From Prorocentrum cordatum (lineage: Eukaryota > Sar > Dinophyceae > Prorocentrales > Prorocentraceae), in contig CAUYUJ010005725.1 of assembly GCA_963575745.1 (NCBI GenBank), positions 65,001 to 129,000 of the forward strand: a stretch of 64,000 bases of DNA, given 5' to 3'. The first letter of the stretch is position 1. Every line of letters begins with the position of its first letter. Positions 10,979 to 22,090 of this stretch are shown here, piece by piece. The notes below the pieces were generated by a model, which ran no database searches, was not told the DNA's origin, and worked only from the letters and a program-made list of their open reading frames with translations. The translations under genes and the position numbers were made by a program.

Positions 10979-11094
10979 CGCATCGCTCGGACGTCCATTC
11001 CCCCTGCCTTTTTCGGCTTCGTGCGTCTATTTGTTGATGCTCCTCGATGGTCCTCGCCGAGAACAACAAAAAACGCACACGTCCGAGCGATGCC
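10979..11094 (+). mobile_element. Element M5, copy 1 (about 116 bp)
   Basis: The left end GCATCGCTCGGACGTCC is inverted at the right end (ACGTCCGAGCGATGCC). The interior TGCTCCTCGATGGTCCTCGC is shared with the copy at 15384-15503. Confidence 0.75.
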
Positions 11095-11209
11095 AGATCT
11101 CCCTCAGACGCCGAGCGGGCTCGGACGGGACGGAGACGCCAGGGGCGCTAGTGGCGAGTGGCGCCCGCCCCCCTCGGGTCGGGAGAAAGGGGGGGATAGC
11201 AAAGGGGGG

Positions 11210-11338
11210 GGGTGAGAATCAGCTCACGTAGCTGATTTTCCCGGCGCCTCCCGGCGCCAGAGGCGACGATGTATCGAGGAATGGGCCCCTCGGTGGGGCC
11301 GAAACCAGCTGCATGCAGCAAACATCGTAACCCCCCCA
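11210..11338 (+). mobile_element. Element M6, copy 1 (about 130 bp)
   Basis: Shares GCTCACG, GGCGCCTCCYGGCG, GTATCGAGGA, TGGGCCC and GGGCCGAAACCAGC in the same order with 24377-24510, each followed by a C-tract. The ends are not clearly inverted, so the class is uncertain. Confidence 0.6.
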
Positions 11339-11997
11339 TTCCCAATCCCCCTCTTTCGTCCGACCCGACCCCCGCAGCAGTGCGCGCACCTGGAGCGGGT
11401 CCGCCAAGCTCCGGTCGAGGCAGAGCCGGGCCAGCTCGCCCACGGAGACGCGGAGCGGCAGCCTCGTGGAGAGCCGCGGGAACCGAAGCATCCCAGACAT
11501 TCGGGGGCGGCCAGGGAGGGGGGCGTCAAAGAGGGGGGGACGCAATTCATGGCTGGCGGTACGTGCGCGGCCCAGTGGGGGGGCCCAGGGACGCAATGAA
11601 CGAAGAAGAGACGCCATGAAATCTGAGGAAACATCATGGCCCACGCCACGATGTCCACCCCCCCCCCTTAGTCATCACCCACTTTTTGGGCCGCCCCCGA
11701 GACATGCCCGCGTCGTGGAAGAACCACGACGGGAGGCCCTGGGCCATCTTCGGCTTCCGGGAGCCCCCGCCGGGCCCCCGTGGCCGCCAACAAAAGAAGG
11801 CTCGGGGTGAAGGACTGGCCCCGGGGAGAGGGTCTGGCCCCGCGGGGGCCCCTCTTTGAGGCCTGAAAAGGAGACATCAGATCTCTGCCATGTCATCATT
11901 TGTTCTCCTCCTCCTCCTCCTCCTCCATTCTTTTGCCGTCGATGGTACCTCAAACCTCGCTGCAGAAGGAGGCTAAACTGCAGGGGACATAACAAGA
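11339..11997. other. No gene; (CTC)n run next to a LINE remnant
   Basis: No coding frame supported. A (CTC)n run at about 11906-11930 lies just beyond the 3' side of the minus-strand LINE remnant that follows, so on the minus strand the remnant is followed within about 70 bases by (GGA)n. Confidence 0.5.
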
Positions 11998-12816
11998 TTA
12001 CCCCTGGAACAGGAGTTTCACAACGTCCAGGTCCAGAACCACACCAGCCTCGTCTGGGTGCTTACCCTCACGAATTTTGTTCCAGTTCCTAGTGCCTGTC
12101 CTCGTCGGGGATTTACAATTTCTCCCAATGTTGCAGACCTGGGACCCCGAAGAGTACGAGTGGCAACTCAAGCAAAAGAACAGGTGTGAGTGATCTGACG
12201 CCTCGAGCGCTATCACCCTCTGCTGGGGCCGATCCAAAACTACCGAATCCAATCGAGAATGGCCTCGGCATGCTCCACCTGCGGGGCGGTCCGTGCAGGC
12301 CGCTCCTCGAAAGCACGCCGCGCATCGCCAAAAATTGGGCATCTGCTGCCAGCTGTGCGGGTCCTTCCTGGAGGCAGGAGGAGGAGGAACACGCTCCACC
12401 TCAAGAAACTCCACCCGAGGAAAGAGAGGGAGGACGGCGGCAGCGACATCCAGAATAGCTCTGGCAATTGAAACCTTGCGATCAACGCGTTCCATCTCGG
12501 ACTGTGAGAACGCTGGGTGCCACTGGACAGACATCTTGGCACCGCAGTCAGCAAAGTAGTTACCTCGCCTGACAAATCTCTCACGCGGGGAAATTCCTTG
12601 CTCATCAAGACCCTTGTGAGCAAGGATCTGTAGTTTCGGCGACAGGAACCTGCCTGGTCCCTGCTGGGAAATGTCGACCACGTTTTTACACTCACTGAAA
12701 CATTCAGCCACATCCTCAAGTGCGAGATTCAGCACCCCAAACGCTCCAAACTCAGCAGCTTGTGGCGTCTGGGGGCAAGGTTGCCACACTGGCTGCCCGA
12801 GACAACTCGTAAACAA
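11998..12816 (-). pseudogene. LINE remnant: RNase H and C-terminal Cys-rich region
   Basis: A 272-residue minus-strand open frame resembling the 3' end of an RNase H-bearing dinoflagellate LINE. EFGAFGVLNLAL matches the second RNase H motif and RRGNYFADCGAK the last motif (RGN, then AD). The third motif reads SECKNVV, with Glu where Asp is usual. It then has WRCAACFRGA and a Cys-rich tail (LFFCLSC to IREGKHPDEAG) matching the tail of the plus-strand remnant downstream. The first catalytic Asp and everything upstream (reverse transcriptase, endonuclease) are missing, cut off at about 12816. Not functional on its own. Confidence 0.75.
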
Positions 12817-15005
12817 AGTCAGTTGTGGACCTAGGGTGTAACACGCCGATAGGCAAAGTTCGGTTTCTCAACCGTGCTAAGTGCAGGCTTAAGGCTACGA
12901 AGAGAGTCCGTCGCATCAGGAAGCTCAGGCGCTCGGCCAAACTGTCCAAGATTCCGCAGTCCCTCTGGACCACAGGGGCCCTCCCCCAAGCTGTGTACGG
13001 GCACCAGGTGCATGGCGTAAGCCCGAGCCAGATTCAATCCCTTAGGCGTCAGGCTGGCCAAGCTATCGCTGGAACGGGGTCTGAGCGTTGTCTGACTACC
13101 GGGCTCGCCATGCACTCGGGGGACAAATATCCAGGGCTCGAGTTGCGGCGCCAGTTGGCCCTCGAGTTTTGTTTAGTTTGGACATCTTCGCCAGAGTTTC
13201 ACAATCGTATCCGAGCGGCGTGGAAGCATCTGACCCCTCGTCTCTGGCCTGCTAAATCGCGATGGAGTCGAATGCGAGGCCCCGTCAGTGCGGTGATCTC
13301 GTCGCTCTATGAAGCAGGGTGGATCACGTTTGCCCCAGATTCTTGGCGCCGCCCGACCGCGAGTGGGAGCGTTTGGAGGCTGCCTTGTACGAGCGATGAG
13401 GGGTTCGAGCAAGGGGGCGCCGATTTCACCGAGCTGCTCAGTGACCTGGTCCAGGACTTGCCGTCCCTGTTTTGGACCCAGGCTGCTTCCCATTATGAGA
13501 GTGAGGGGCTGGAGCCTGGGGGCGGGGATGTGCTCCTGGCTGGTCGCGAAATTCGCAAGTTCCTCGCTGAGGAAGCGTACGATCAGGCAGGGCTCCAGAA
13601 TGCTGCAGTCTCGGGCAGACAGTTCACTCGAGAAAGGCAGGCGGCTCTAGGATACGAGGTTGACACGTTGTACCCAAGGTGCCACCAGGGCACAGAAACT
13701 CTCTGTCACCGAGTTTGGGAGTGCCCGTGCAATGCCGGTTTTGAATTCGAGAAGGACGAGTGTAGTAGGCAGCAGGCTCAGGCGCGGTGGGAAAATTGTC
13801 CAGTGCTGTGGCTTAGAGGCGTGCCGCCTAAGAGCTACACCCATCTCTCGATTTTTTGCTGAAGACAAATCTTCGGCCCTTGGGGCCGCTCCCGATTTCC
13901 GAGGTTGGCCGCACACCACGTTCGGGTGTGTAGTGGTTTTCGGAGACGGATCGGGGGTCTCACAGTGCGGACCCACGTAGGCGCAGGTGTGGCACCGCGG
14001 TGATCGCCATGCAGCCTGACGGCCAAAGGGGCTGGAGGTTGGCGTGGGGGTTATCGACCCCAATCGGGGGCCAGCGGCAAACGGTCCCTCGTTCTGATCT
14101 GCTCGCGTTTGCCATCGCGTTAGAGCATGTCCCAATGCGTATTCTGTTCGTGACTGACCACGAGCCCCTCATGAGAGCTTGGGGGCGGGGTCTGCAGTTC
14201 CAGAAAGACGGAGCCAACCAGGATTTGTGGTCGCGAATTCGGGCGGCCTTCCATTCTCGGCCGACAGAGGTGAACCTTAAGTGGATCCCCTCTCACATGG
14301 ACGAAGCCACCTCTCCTAGCGAACCGATCGATCTCTACCTAATTCAGGGCAGCGCCCTGGCTGATGAAGAGGCGGGGGCTGCGGCGGGGAGAGGGTGGGC
14401 GGCGTCGGTGGAAGGGGGCGAGCCTCAGACTGACCACTGGGATGCGATCGGCACCCTGGTTCGAGCGCGCGCGAGGCGCGCACTGGCCCTGGCGTCAGAG
14501 GCCGACCTATGGAGTGGGGTTCGGGCCTCGGTCCAACGGAGAGCGCCCCCGTCGAGGAGGAAGCTCGCGCTGCAGGCCTCCAGCCATTGCTTCGAGCTGA
14601 GCGAAGGCGCATGGAGGTGCAACGTGTGCAATATTGTGGTGCCTGCTTCTCGCCCCATCGAGGCCGCCAAGACCCAGTGCCGTGGCCTCCCTGTCTGTTC
14701 GGTGGGGGCGGGAGGCGGTGGGTCGGCGGCGGGGCGGGAAGTACACCACTCCCACACTGTCCAGAGGTGGGAGCGGTTCCTCATGAATGTTTGCACCACC
14801 TGTGCATCTGTGGTAAGTATGCTACAGTGGATGGGCGCTATTTGGCGGCCAAGTGTGAGGGCATGTCCAGGAAGGGCCGTGAGAATATAAGCCGCATCGA
14901 GGAGGGCAAGTACCCCCGTAGAGAAGGGGTACCGAGGGCCCTGCAGGCCGCCTTCGATGCGCGAGACCTGGGTTGCCTGGCGAGAGCGTACGAGAGGGCC
15001 GCAGG
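12813..15005 (+). pseudogene. LINE remnant: RT C-terminus, zinc knuckle, RNase H
   Basis: Plus-strand 3' half of an RNase H-type LINE, broken across three frames. 12825-13862 encodes the post-catalytic RT region (LPQAVYGHQVHGVSPSQI) and a knuckle-like CHQGTETLCHRVWECP. The frame then shifts for the first RNase H motif (VVFGDGSG near 13940-13960). 14000-14890 holds the next motifs: PRSDLLAFAIAL (Asp where Glu is usual), FVTDHEPL and LKWIPSH, then SALADEEA. A further shift gives the Cys-rich tail at about 14780-14930 (HHLCICGKYATVDG, then EEGKYPRREG). The RT palm is absent. The truncation starts next to the divergent minus-strand remnant. Confidence 0.8.
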
Positions 15006-15383
15006 GCCCCAGGGAGGGGACGGTGGACCGTCCGCCGCTGCTGGGCAGTTGGTCCTCCTGCGGAGGGCAAACTGGCCAGCAGCGGTGCGGGGGTGTGGCG
15101 GTGAGGCGGGGTTCCGCCTGCACCGGAACACCTCAGTGCGGGGTCCTGCCTTCCTCTCCCTCTCTCCTTCTCCCCCGCACAACCGTGCTCGGTCAAATGG
15201 TCCAGATGGTCCTCTCCTGTTCCGTGGGCCAGGCAGCGAGCCCCAGCGCGGGGCGAGTAGAGCGGCCGGCAGCCAGAGAGGGAGGCGCAGCGGCGCCGCA
15301 GCGAGGCGGAGGGCGAGAGAGTGGGGCGGGAGGGCGGGACAGGTGGCGCAAAGAACTCCACCTCAAAAGCGGCGGCGAACCTT
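15006..15383. other. No gene recognised
   Basis: GC-rich sequence after the plus-strand LINE remnant, probably including its decayed 3' untranslated end. No tail or target duplication recognised. Confidence 0.4.
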
Positions 15384-15503
15384 ACCATCGCTCGGATGTC
15401 CATTCCCCGTAATATCGGTTTCGCGCGTGCTTCTTTGAAGGATGATCCAGGATGCTCCTCGATTGTCCTCGCCGAGGAAACACGCACACGCCCGAACGAT
15501 GCC
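15384..15503 (+). mobile_element. Element M5, copy 2
   Basis: ACCATCGCTCGGATGTCC at the left and CGCCCGAACGATGCC at the right are inverted; the interior GATGCTCCTCGATTGTCCTC matches copy 1. Same orientation as copy 1. Confidence 0.7.
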
Positions 15504-16077
15504 AGGGAACATATACCGAAGCGCTGGCGCGCACGCGCGCCCGAGGATTGGACCAAAGCGCGCGCGCACGCGGATAGAGGCAACGAGGGTGGGCCAAAAA
15601 TCTGACGTCGCATCCCTCTCGTGAGCCAGTTCTCTCCGAAACCGCAGCGCCGATCCAGGAGATCCGCTCGGACCTGCGAGAGTTTGTGCTTATGCAGCTG
15701 CTTTTCTCGCTCGACGCTCTGAAACCTCGCGCCAGCTGCACTTCTCTCGCGTCGTGCTTCTGCTCGCCGCGGATCGTATGTTCTGCCCACAGCTGCGGCG
15801 ACCGACGGCCGAAGTCTCTGGGCCACCAAGACACGCCACGGAGCGAATCGGACCACGGCGCCGGCGGCCTGACTCTGGACGGCTGCTCGAAGCTTCTCCC
15901 GGATGCGTGCCTGGCTGTTCGGCCACGCTCTCCCTGCAGCCCTCCAGCTCCTCGAGCCAGAGGCAACATCCACCCGGCATCGGCGATGCATCGCCGACAG
16001 ATCGGCGATCGGCGCCCGATGCCGCATCCGCACGCCTTCCTGGGCGGGGCCCGAGACCCGGGGCCCCCGTCGGCGAT
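15504..16077. other. No gene recognised
   Basis: Unique GC-rich sequence. ATCGGCGATG palindromes at about 15978-16010 resemble M4 ends. No coding frame supported. Confidence 0.4.
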
Positions 16078-16288
16078 GGACGAGAGCTTCTGGGCCGCTG
16101 CGCCCCTCCCCGAGCCAAGCGCTGTGCCCCGCAAGCGGACGGCGTGTCGCTCCGCTCCGCGGGGCGGAAGGCTGGAAAAGGCCCGGGGCGTTGGCGCCCG
16201 GGGACCGGCCGTGGCCAGCGTGTCGCGTCGAAGCGTGGATTGGCCAGACTCGGCGGAGCGATACGCGGACGAAAGGTTCCCGACCGCA
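16078..16288 (+). mobile_element. Element M1, copy 2
   Basis: Contains GACGGCGTGTCGCTCCGCTC and the downstream CAGCGTGTCGC and GGTTCCCGACCGCAC blocks in M1 order. The termini are diverged from the 50406 copy. Confidence 0.65.
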
Positions 16289-16492
16289 CCCCCTGCAGAG
16301 TTGATCCCCGAGGGCTCCAGGGCGCCTCCCCGGGGGAACTCCCATGCGGGGGCACCGAGGCCGCGGCCCTCCCCCGCCGCCCGCTGGCCGCGCGCTTAGC
16401 GAGAGCTGCTCGTTCTCCCTCCTCCTCCCCGGCCAAGGGGTGTAAGCCCGAAGTGTCAGGCTGCTGCTCCAAGGGGGACCCAAACTGTCTGC

Positions 16493-16577
<85 letters not shown>
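16493..16577. repeat. (CTG)n repeat, about 28 units
   Basis: An uninterrupted CTG tract flanked on both sides by CTGCTGCTCCAAGGG, which suggests slippage or unequal exchange between the flanks. Reads as poly-Leu or poly-Gln, but no gene structure surrounds it. Confidence 0.95.
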
Positions 16578-16580
<3 letters not shown>

Positions 16581-16865
16581 AGGGAGGGGGGGGGGAGGCT
16601 CCGCGCTGGGGGGGAGGCGCAAATCCGCCGCCCTGCTCGGGCCTTGTGCCCCTCACGTAGTGGCCGCCACCACCTCCTCAGGACCTCCTCTGCCCTGCGG
16701 CTGCCCCCCTGCCTGCCCTCTCCTCACGCGGCGGGCCCGATGCGCTGGCGCGTGCCCGATGTGCTGGGCGACGGCCTCGAGGACGGCGCCCGCGGCCGCC
16801 GACCAAGATGTGCGAAGGGGGTCAGGACGTCAGGACCACCCCCTCCGCCCGCTAAACGCATGTCG

Positions 16866-16986
16866 GAGTGAGGGGGCCGAACGGTCATTCACTGTCCATG
16901 GGCGCATGGCCGAAGTGGGGTTCCGAAGTGAGGATTGTCGTTGTCGTTGTCGTCGTCGTCGGAGGATTGTCGTTGTCGTTGTCGTT

Positions 16987-17026
<40 letters not shown>

Positions 17027-17055
17027 TTAGTGTTGTTGTTGTTGTTGTTGTTGAA
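16866..17055 (+). repeat. SINE-like unit with (GTC/GTT)n tail, copy 1
   Basis: The head, 16867-16920, contains CCGAACGGTCATTCACTGTC and runs into GTCGTT and then GTT triplets until about 17053. The same head, followed again by a TTG-rich tail, is at 18657. A head plus simple tail looks like a short non-autonomous retroposon, but I could not identify tRNA-type promoter boxes. Confidence 0.5.
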
Positions 17056-17949
17056 CATTATTTATTCTAAAGAATAATTATTGTTGGGACCCCTGGTGCG
17101 CGACCCCCTCGCCGCGCCTAGGCCGCAGCTACATTTTCATCATTTTCGTGAGGAAGCCTCAGGTAATACGATGTCATCAAGATCCGGTTGTTTTGTTCCC
17201 CCCCGCTGTCCCTTGCAAAAAACACTATAAAATGAAATTTCTTGTTCTAAAATAACCAAACTTCAAGAATCCCTTGCAAAAAATAAGGTAAAGTGGACAT
17301 TCGCGCGCGCAAGACGAAATCCTTCCAAAACCTTAGTGTTCGTAGCGATTTCAACATAAAAACATCAAAAAACCAATGGTTTTTTTTTTTTAAAGTGTCA
17401 CAATTTCATCCCGCGCGCTCTTGCGGATTTGCAGGAAACCCAACTTTTTTAAACATTTCTGTCAAACGGGCTTTTGCGATCAACTTCTTCACGTGCTTCG
17501 AACTTCTCCAACAACGGTTGCGCACCTGCCAGGGCCATCATCCCTGTCAAATAATACCATGCGGGACACATTCGTTTTTTCTTTCCGTGCGCACGCCGAA
17601 ATCTTCAAAAACCATTGGGTTTCGTAGGAATTTTAGCACCGCGCAACATAAAATCATTTTTCGCACCGTAGGCCCTTCAAATCGTCGTCGTCGTATACTA
17701 AGCTAGTTTCCACAAGATGTTACCACAAGAAGTCATTGAAACCATGCGCCAGTGTAGTAGCCACGGTCGTCCGCATGCCACGAAGTGAAGTGTCCGAACG
17801 TCATAGGGCGGGAAGCTGGGTGTGGGTGGTGGCGAAGAGTCGTTTGGAAATGTGGTAGAGCTTGAACCGGCCCCCCCACAAAGTGGGGGTATTGGCGGGC
17901 GTCGTATGAAAACCCTGGCACTGGTGAGAACACTGAGCGTTCGGGTAAA
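17056..17949. other. AT-richer stretch, no gene recognised
   Basis: Contains homopolymer T and A runs and words shared with the 4256 repeat (GAAATCCTTCC, TTCGTAGGAATTTTAGCACCG). No coding potential seen. Confidence 0.4.
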
Positions 17950-17952
17950 ATG

Positions 17953-17997
<45 letters not shown>

Positions 17998-18175
17998 ATT
18001 GTTGTTGTTGTGTTGTTTTGTTGTTGTTGGTGTTGTTGTTGCTGTTGTTGTTGTTGTTGTTGCGTTGTTGCGATTGTTGTCGTCATCCTCGCCCGCGACC
18101 CGCCCGCGACCAACCCCTTAACCCATCCCGCGACTCACTCCGCGACCCATCCGCGACCCATCAGCGACTTACCCG
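17950..18175. repeat. (GTT)n followed by CCCGCGACC repeats
   Basis: GTT triplets run to about 18075, followed by degenerate CCGCGACCC units to 18175. The same succession (TTG run, TCGCCCGCGACC units) recurs at 18713-18830. Confidence 0.85.
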
Positions 18176-18656
18176 CCCAACCCACATTGCTTTGACGAAA
18201 ATTCGGCGCCTGCGGCGGGTTCGCTGCGCAATGTGTGAAAAGATCTGCGCCTGCGGCGGGCTTCTTCAGAGCCCCGCACACTGCCGACGACCCCGCCGCC
18301 CCCAAAGCCCTGGGGGGTGAGCGAGGGTCCTGGTAAGCGGCTTGGTGAAGCACATTTCCTCCCCGGGTCGTGGCTTGTGCACACTAGACGTGGCCCCGGG
18401 CGGCGGAAGCTGACTGGGGCGGGGAGGGAGTGGCATGCAAGGGGAACTGGAGGACCCCCCCCCTCGACATCGACGTCTTGAGATTTCCAGCGCGGGGCGC
18501 TCTCAAGTCCCAATCATTTCCCCGTGGGCCAGCGCGCTTCCCGAGCCAGTCTTTGGATGGTCTCGGAATCAGGGCCCCTGCAGGGGCCGACACCACCGAG
18601 CCTGATTTTCTCGGGCCGTTGCATCCCAGACCTCCGATTCCCGATGTCTTGACCAG
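18176..18656. other. No gene recognised
   Basis: Unique GC-rich sequence. No splice-bounded coding frame recognised. Confidence 0.35.
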
Positions 18657-18830
18657 AGTGAGGGGTCCGAACGGTCATTCACTGTCCCTTGGCGCGTGGC
18701 TGAAGTAGGGCTGATTGTTGTTGCGTTGTTGTTGTCATCGTCCTCGCCCGCGACCCGCCCCGCGACCGGCCCCGCGACCCGCTTGCGACCCACCCGCGAC
18801 CCACCCCGCGCCCGCCCCCTCACTCTTATC
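18657..18830 (+). repeat. SINE-like unit with TTG and CCGCGACC tail, copy 2
   Basis: The head CCGAACGGTCATTCACTGTC at about 18667-18686 matches 16867-16920; it is followed by a short TTG run and then CGCGACCC repeats. Confidence 0.5.
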
Positions 18831-19194
18831 CTCATCTGCGGGGAGCTAAGTATTTTCTATGCGGGACCCCCGGACCTCTGGACAACTTGCCGTGGACCAG
18901 GTGTTACAAGGTCCTGGGGCCCAGTCAGGGCCCACATGGGCCCGAAACCGGCCAAACCTCTCCCGTCGCGTGTCTGCTTCGACGCGCTGGATGTTTGCCC
19001 TGAGGTCCGACTGTGCCAAAAAAAGAAAGCATGGTGAAGAATCCTGGCCGGAGCACCCCTATGGACCCCCTCGCCGCAATTGCGCGGAGCCGCCGGCCGG
19101 GCCCGCGGGGGGGGCCCTCCGCGGGGCGGCGAACGTGTGGACAGGGAGGCGTGCCTCTCCTCTGGTGCCTCCTCCCTCCTCTGGTTCCTGCCCC

Positions 19195-19245
19195 CGTCCT
19201 CCTCCTCCTCCTCCTCCTCCTCCTCCTCCTCCTCCTCCTCCTCCG
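19195..19245. repeat. (CTC)n microsatellite
   Basis: About 16 pure CTC triplets. The flanks at 18831-19194 and 19246-19450 show no recognisable gene. Confidence 0.95.
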
Positions 19246-19451
19246 CGACCCGGGGCCCGAGACTCGGCGCAAACGCCGGACGCGAAGAGACGGGTACGCC
19301 GGGATATCTCGGGGGGGCGTCTGGCATGTGCGGCGGGCCCGCCGGCCCCCCTCGGCCTCGACACGTCGCCGCTCGCCAGCTGCTCCTGTGGGGCGACGAG
19401 GGCTATACACATCAACTGCCACAGGCAAGGCAAATCCTGGGTCCAGGAGCG

Positions 19452-19516
19452 GTATATATATATACATATGTATATGTGTATATGTGTGTATATATAGATA
19501 TATACATATACATATA
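19452..19516. repeat. (TA/TG)n microsatellite
   Basis: Alternating TATA, TATG and CATA words, running directly into the hairpin at 19517. Confidence 0.9.
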
Positions 19517-19553
19517 TTAGAATCACGCGCGCTTCGCGCGCGCGTGGTTCTAG
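19517..19553. repeat. Hairpin of the CTAGAAC-GCGCTTCGCGC type, copy 1
   Basis: The left arm TTAGAATCACGCGCGC pairs with the right arm GCGCGCGTGGTTCTAG with two mismatches around a short TTCGC loop. Related hairpins are at 26581 and 41590. Confidence 0.75.
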
Positions 19554-19684
19554 CAGGCCCCAGGCCGTGACGAGTTCACTGCTCCACTGAAGTAGTGGAC
19601 CACATACGGCTTGAATAGGACATGAAGAAATGTCCATAACGCTGAACGCTCTTCACGGGCAGTGGGAAATCCACGTTCGTCAAT

Positions 19685-19810
19685 CCGTATTCCGAAAGGC
19701 TTTCGGGGAAAATGGTTGCGTAGGGGTGCGGAGGCCTGATGAATCGGGTTCCCAGAAAGCCTTCTGGGAACATGGTTTTTGGAGGCGTCTTGGGGGCCTG
19801 TTGGGGCGTG

Positions 19811-19853
<43 letters not shown>

Positions 19854-20265
19854 AATGTCGTCGTCGCCGCCGCCGTCGTCGTCGACGGCGACGACGACGA
19901 CGATCGCGAGGACGACGACAGTGCAGAACCTCGGCCCTCGTCCTTCTGTGGGTCCCCTCCGGAGGACCTCCTCGCCCCCTCCGTAGGACCAGCTGAAGCC
20001 GATCAATAAGTCACAGACTCGGGCCCCAGTGTACGGAGAAGCCAGAACACGTCCCGAGTGCTACCATACGGTTCAAAATGGCACTTGGGGTAATGTTGTG
20101 CGAAACGATCCGCGGAGGGCCGCGAGAAGGCGATCAGTCACGTTCCTAATCAAATTCCCAGACAGCATTCTAGTAGCGTGATGGTACTTCGGAGCCTCCG
20201 GAGACTCTCGGGCCCATGATGAACCATGTCCCCGGAAGGCTTTCTGGGGACATGATTTGTTGGGG
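19685..20265. repeat. Three near-perfect AAAGCCTT palindromes, with (GTC)n between
   Basis: Near-palindromes lie at about 19690-19712, 19750-19775 (GTTCCCAGAAAGCCTTCTGG) and 20227-20253 (GTCCCCGGAAGGCTTTCTGG). They are variants of one 24-bp palindrome. A (GTC/GTCGTC)n microsatellite lies at 19816-19905. Confidence 0.65.
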
Positions 20266-20830
20266 TGTGTTGTGGGGGCCTCTTGGGCGTTCCCTTGGGG
20301 CCCCCTGGGACTTCTTGGGAGCTTCTTGGTGGCCTCCGGGGGCCTACTGGGGGCCTCTAGAGCCATCGACCTCGAAGTATCTGTTCGTGGTCCCCCTCTG
20401 GGCCCTCTTAGGGCGCTCTTGGGGCGCTCTTGGGGCACACTTTGGTTGTCTGGGGAGCTTCCTGGGCCGTCTGGGGCCCTCTTCGGGGCCTCGTGGGCCG
20501 TCTTGGAGCGATCCGAAGGGCCTCCGAGGCCGTGAGGGAGCGTTGGGAAGCGGGAGTAGCGAGAACTCCAAAATCCTTCAATAGCCACAGAAAAATACAT
20601 GCATATTGCCTCCCAGGGCCCTCTTGGGGAGCCTCTTGAGGCCGTCCTGGAGCGTGTTGGAGTCCTCGTCGGCCGTTTTGAGGGCATCTTGGGTGTCTTC
20701 GGGGCCTCTTGGGACCGTGTTGCGCCCTCGTGGGACCCCCGTAGCCTGTCATGGCCCGTCTCGGGGCGGGCCCGGGTCGTCTCGGGAGCTTTCGGGACCG
20801 CCCAGAACTCCCGGGGGGCGCCCATGGAGG
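20266..20830. repeat. CTTGGGGCC-type degenerate minisatellite, block 1
   Basis: Repeated TCTTGGGGCC, TCTTGGGCCGTC and CTTGGGAGCC words at irregular spacing of roughly 10-30 bases. Further blocks of the same vocabulary occur at 27690, 34560 (opposite strand), 42090, 42640 (opposite), 43650 and 44690 (opposite). No coding signal. Confidence 0.7.
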
Positions 20831-20879
20831 GTACAGGCACCGGGCCGCCCCGCCCCTGGCTTACTCCGACATCTATAGA

Positions 20880-21599
20880 TTCATAAATACACAGACATAC
20901 ATATATACATGTATACGTGTGTATTTGTGTGTATATATATATGTGCATAGTTTGTGTGTGTGTGCATATGTATGCCTATATGTGTGTATGAATGAATGAA
21001 ATGATGAATGGGTGCATGCAGGTATGTATGTATGTATGTATGTGTATATATATATATGTATGCACGTATGCATGCGTATATGTATGCATGTGTGCATGCA
21101 TGTATGGATGTACGCATGTGTATATAAATATGTGTGTATGTATGTGTGAGTCTGTATGTATGCATGCATGCATGTATGTATGCTTGTATGTATGTGTGCA
21201 TGTCTGTCTGTCTGTCTGTATGTATGTATGAATGTATGTATGTATGTATGCATGTATGTATGTATATGTGTATTTATGTATGCGTGTGTGTATGTGTGTA
21301 TGCATGCATGTGTGGAGATGTGTGTATGGATGTGTGTATGAATGTATGTCTGTACGCATGCATGTATATATGTGTGTACAGGCATGCGTGTATGTATGCA
21401 TGTATGTATGTATGCATGCATGCATGTTTGTGTGTATGTGTATGTATGCACATATACATACATACACATACATATACGCATGTATGCATGCATGTATGCA
21501 TGTGTATGTGTGTATGGATGCGTGCATGCAGGTATGTATGTGTGTATGTATGTATATATGTGTGTGTATGTGTGTGGATATGTATGTATGTGTGCACAA

Positions 21600-21632
<33 letters not shown>

Positions 21633-22090
21633 TGTATGTATGTATATATGTATGTATGGATGGATGTATGTATGTATGTATGTATGTGTGTGTATGGATG
21701 CATCTGTGCATGTATGTATGCATGCATGCATGCATGTATCTATGTATGTATGTGTGTACGTATGCATGTATGTATGTATGTATACATGTGTGCATGTGTA
21801 TGTATGTATGTATGTGATTGTATATATGTATATGTGTACATATATGGAGGTATGCATGTATGTATGTATGTATGCATGCATGCATGCATGCATGCATGTA
21901 TGCATGTTTGCTTGTATGTATGTATGAATGTATGTATGTATACATGTGTGTGCGTATATATATATATATATAGATATATGCATGCATGCATGTACGTATG
22001 TATGTATGTATGTATGAATGTATGTATGTATGTATGCATGTATGTATGTATGTATGTATGTATGTATGTATGTATGTATGTATGTATGTA
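20880..22090. repeat. (TATG/CATG)n tetranucleotide array, 1.2 kb
   Basis: TATG units with CATG, TGTG and TATA variants. All frames on both strands are open through most of it and give Met/Tyr/Val/Cys or His/Thr/Ile/Tyr repeats. These are artefacts. Confidence 0.97.

Noticed and set aside
12000-15005. Twin-priming inversion of a single LINE insertion
   Set aside because: Both fragments include the 3' end of the element and are diverged from each other, so two insertions or a later rearrangement are needed.
16655-16860. Minus-strand exon reading SAAAGAVLEAVAQHIGHAPA followed by GTGAGG
   Set aside because: Codon bias and 5' splice site are attractive, but no 3' splice site was found before an upstream in-frame stop.
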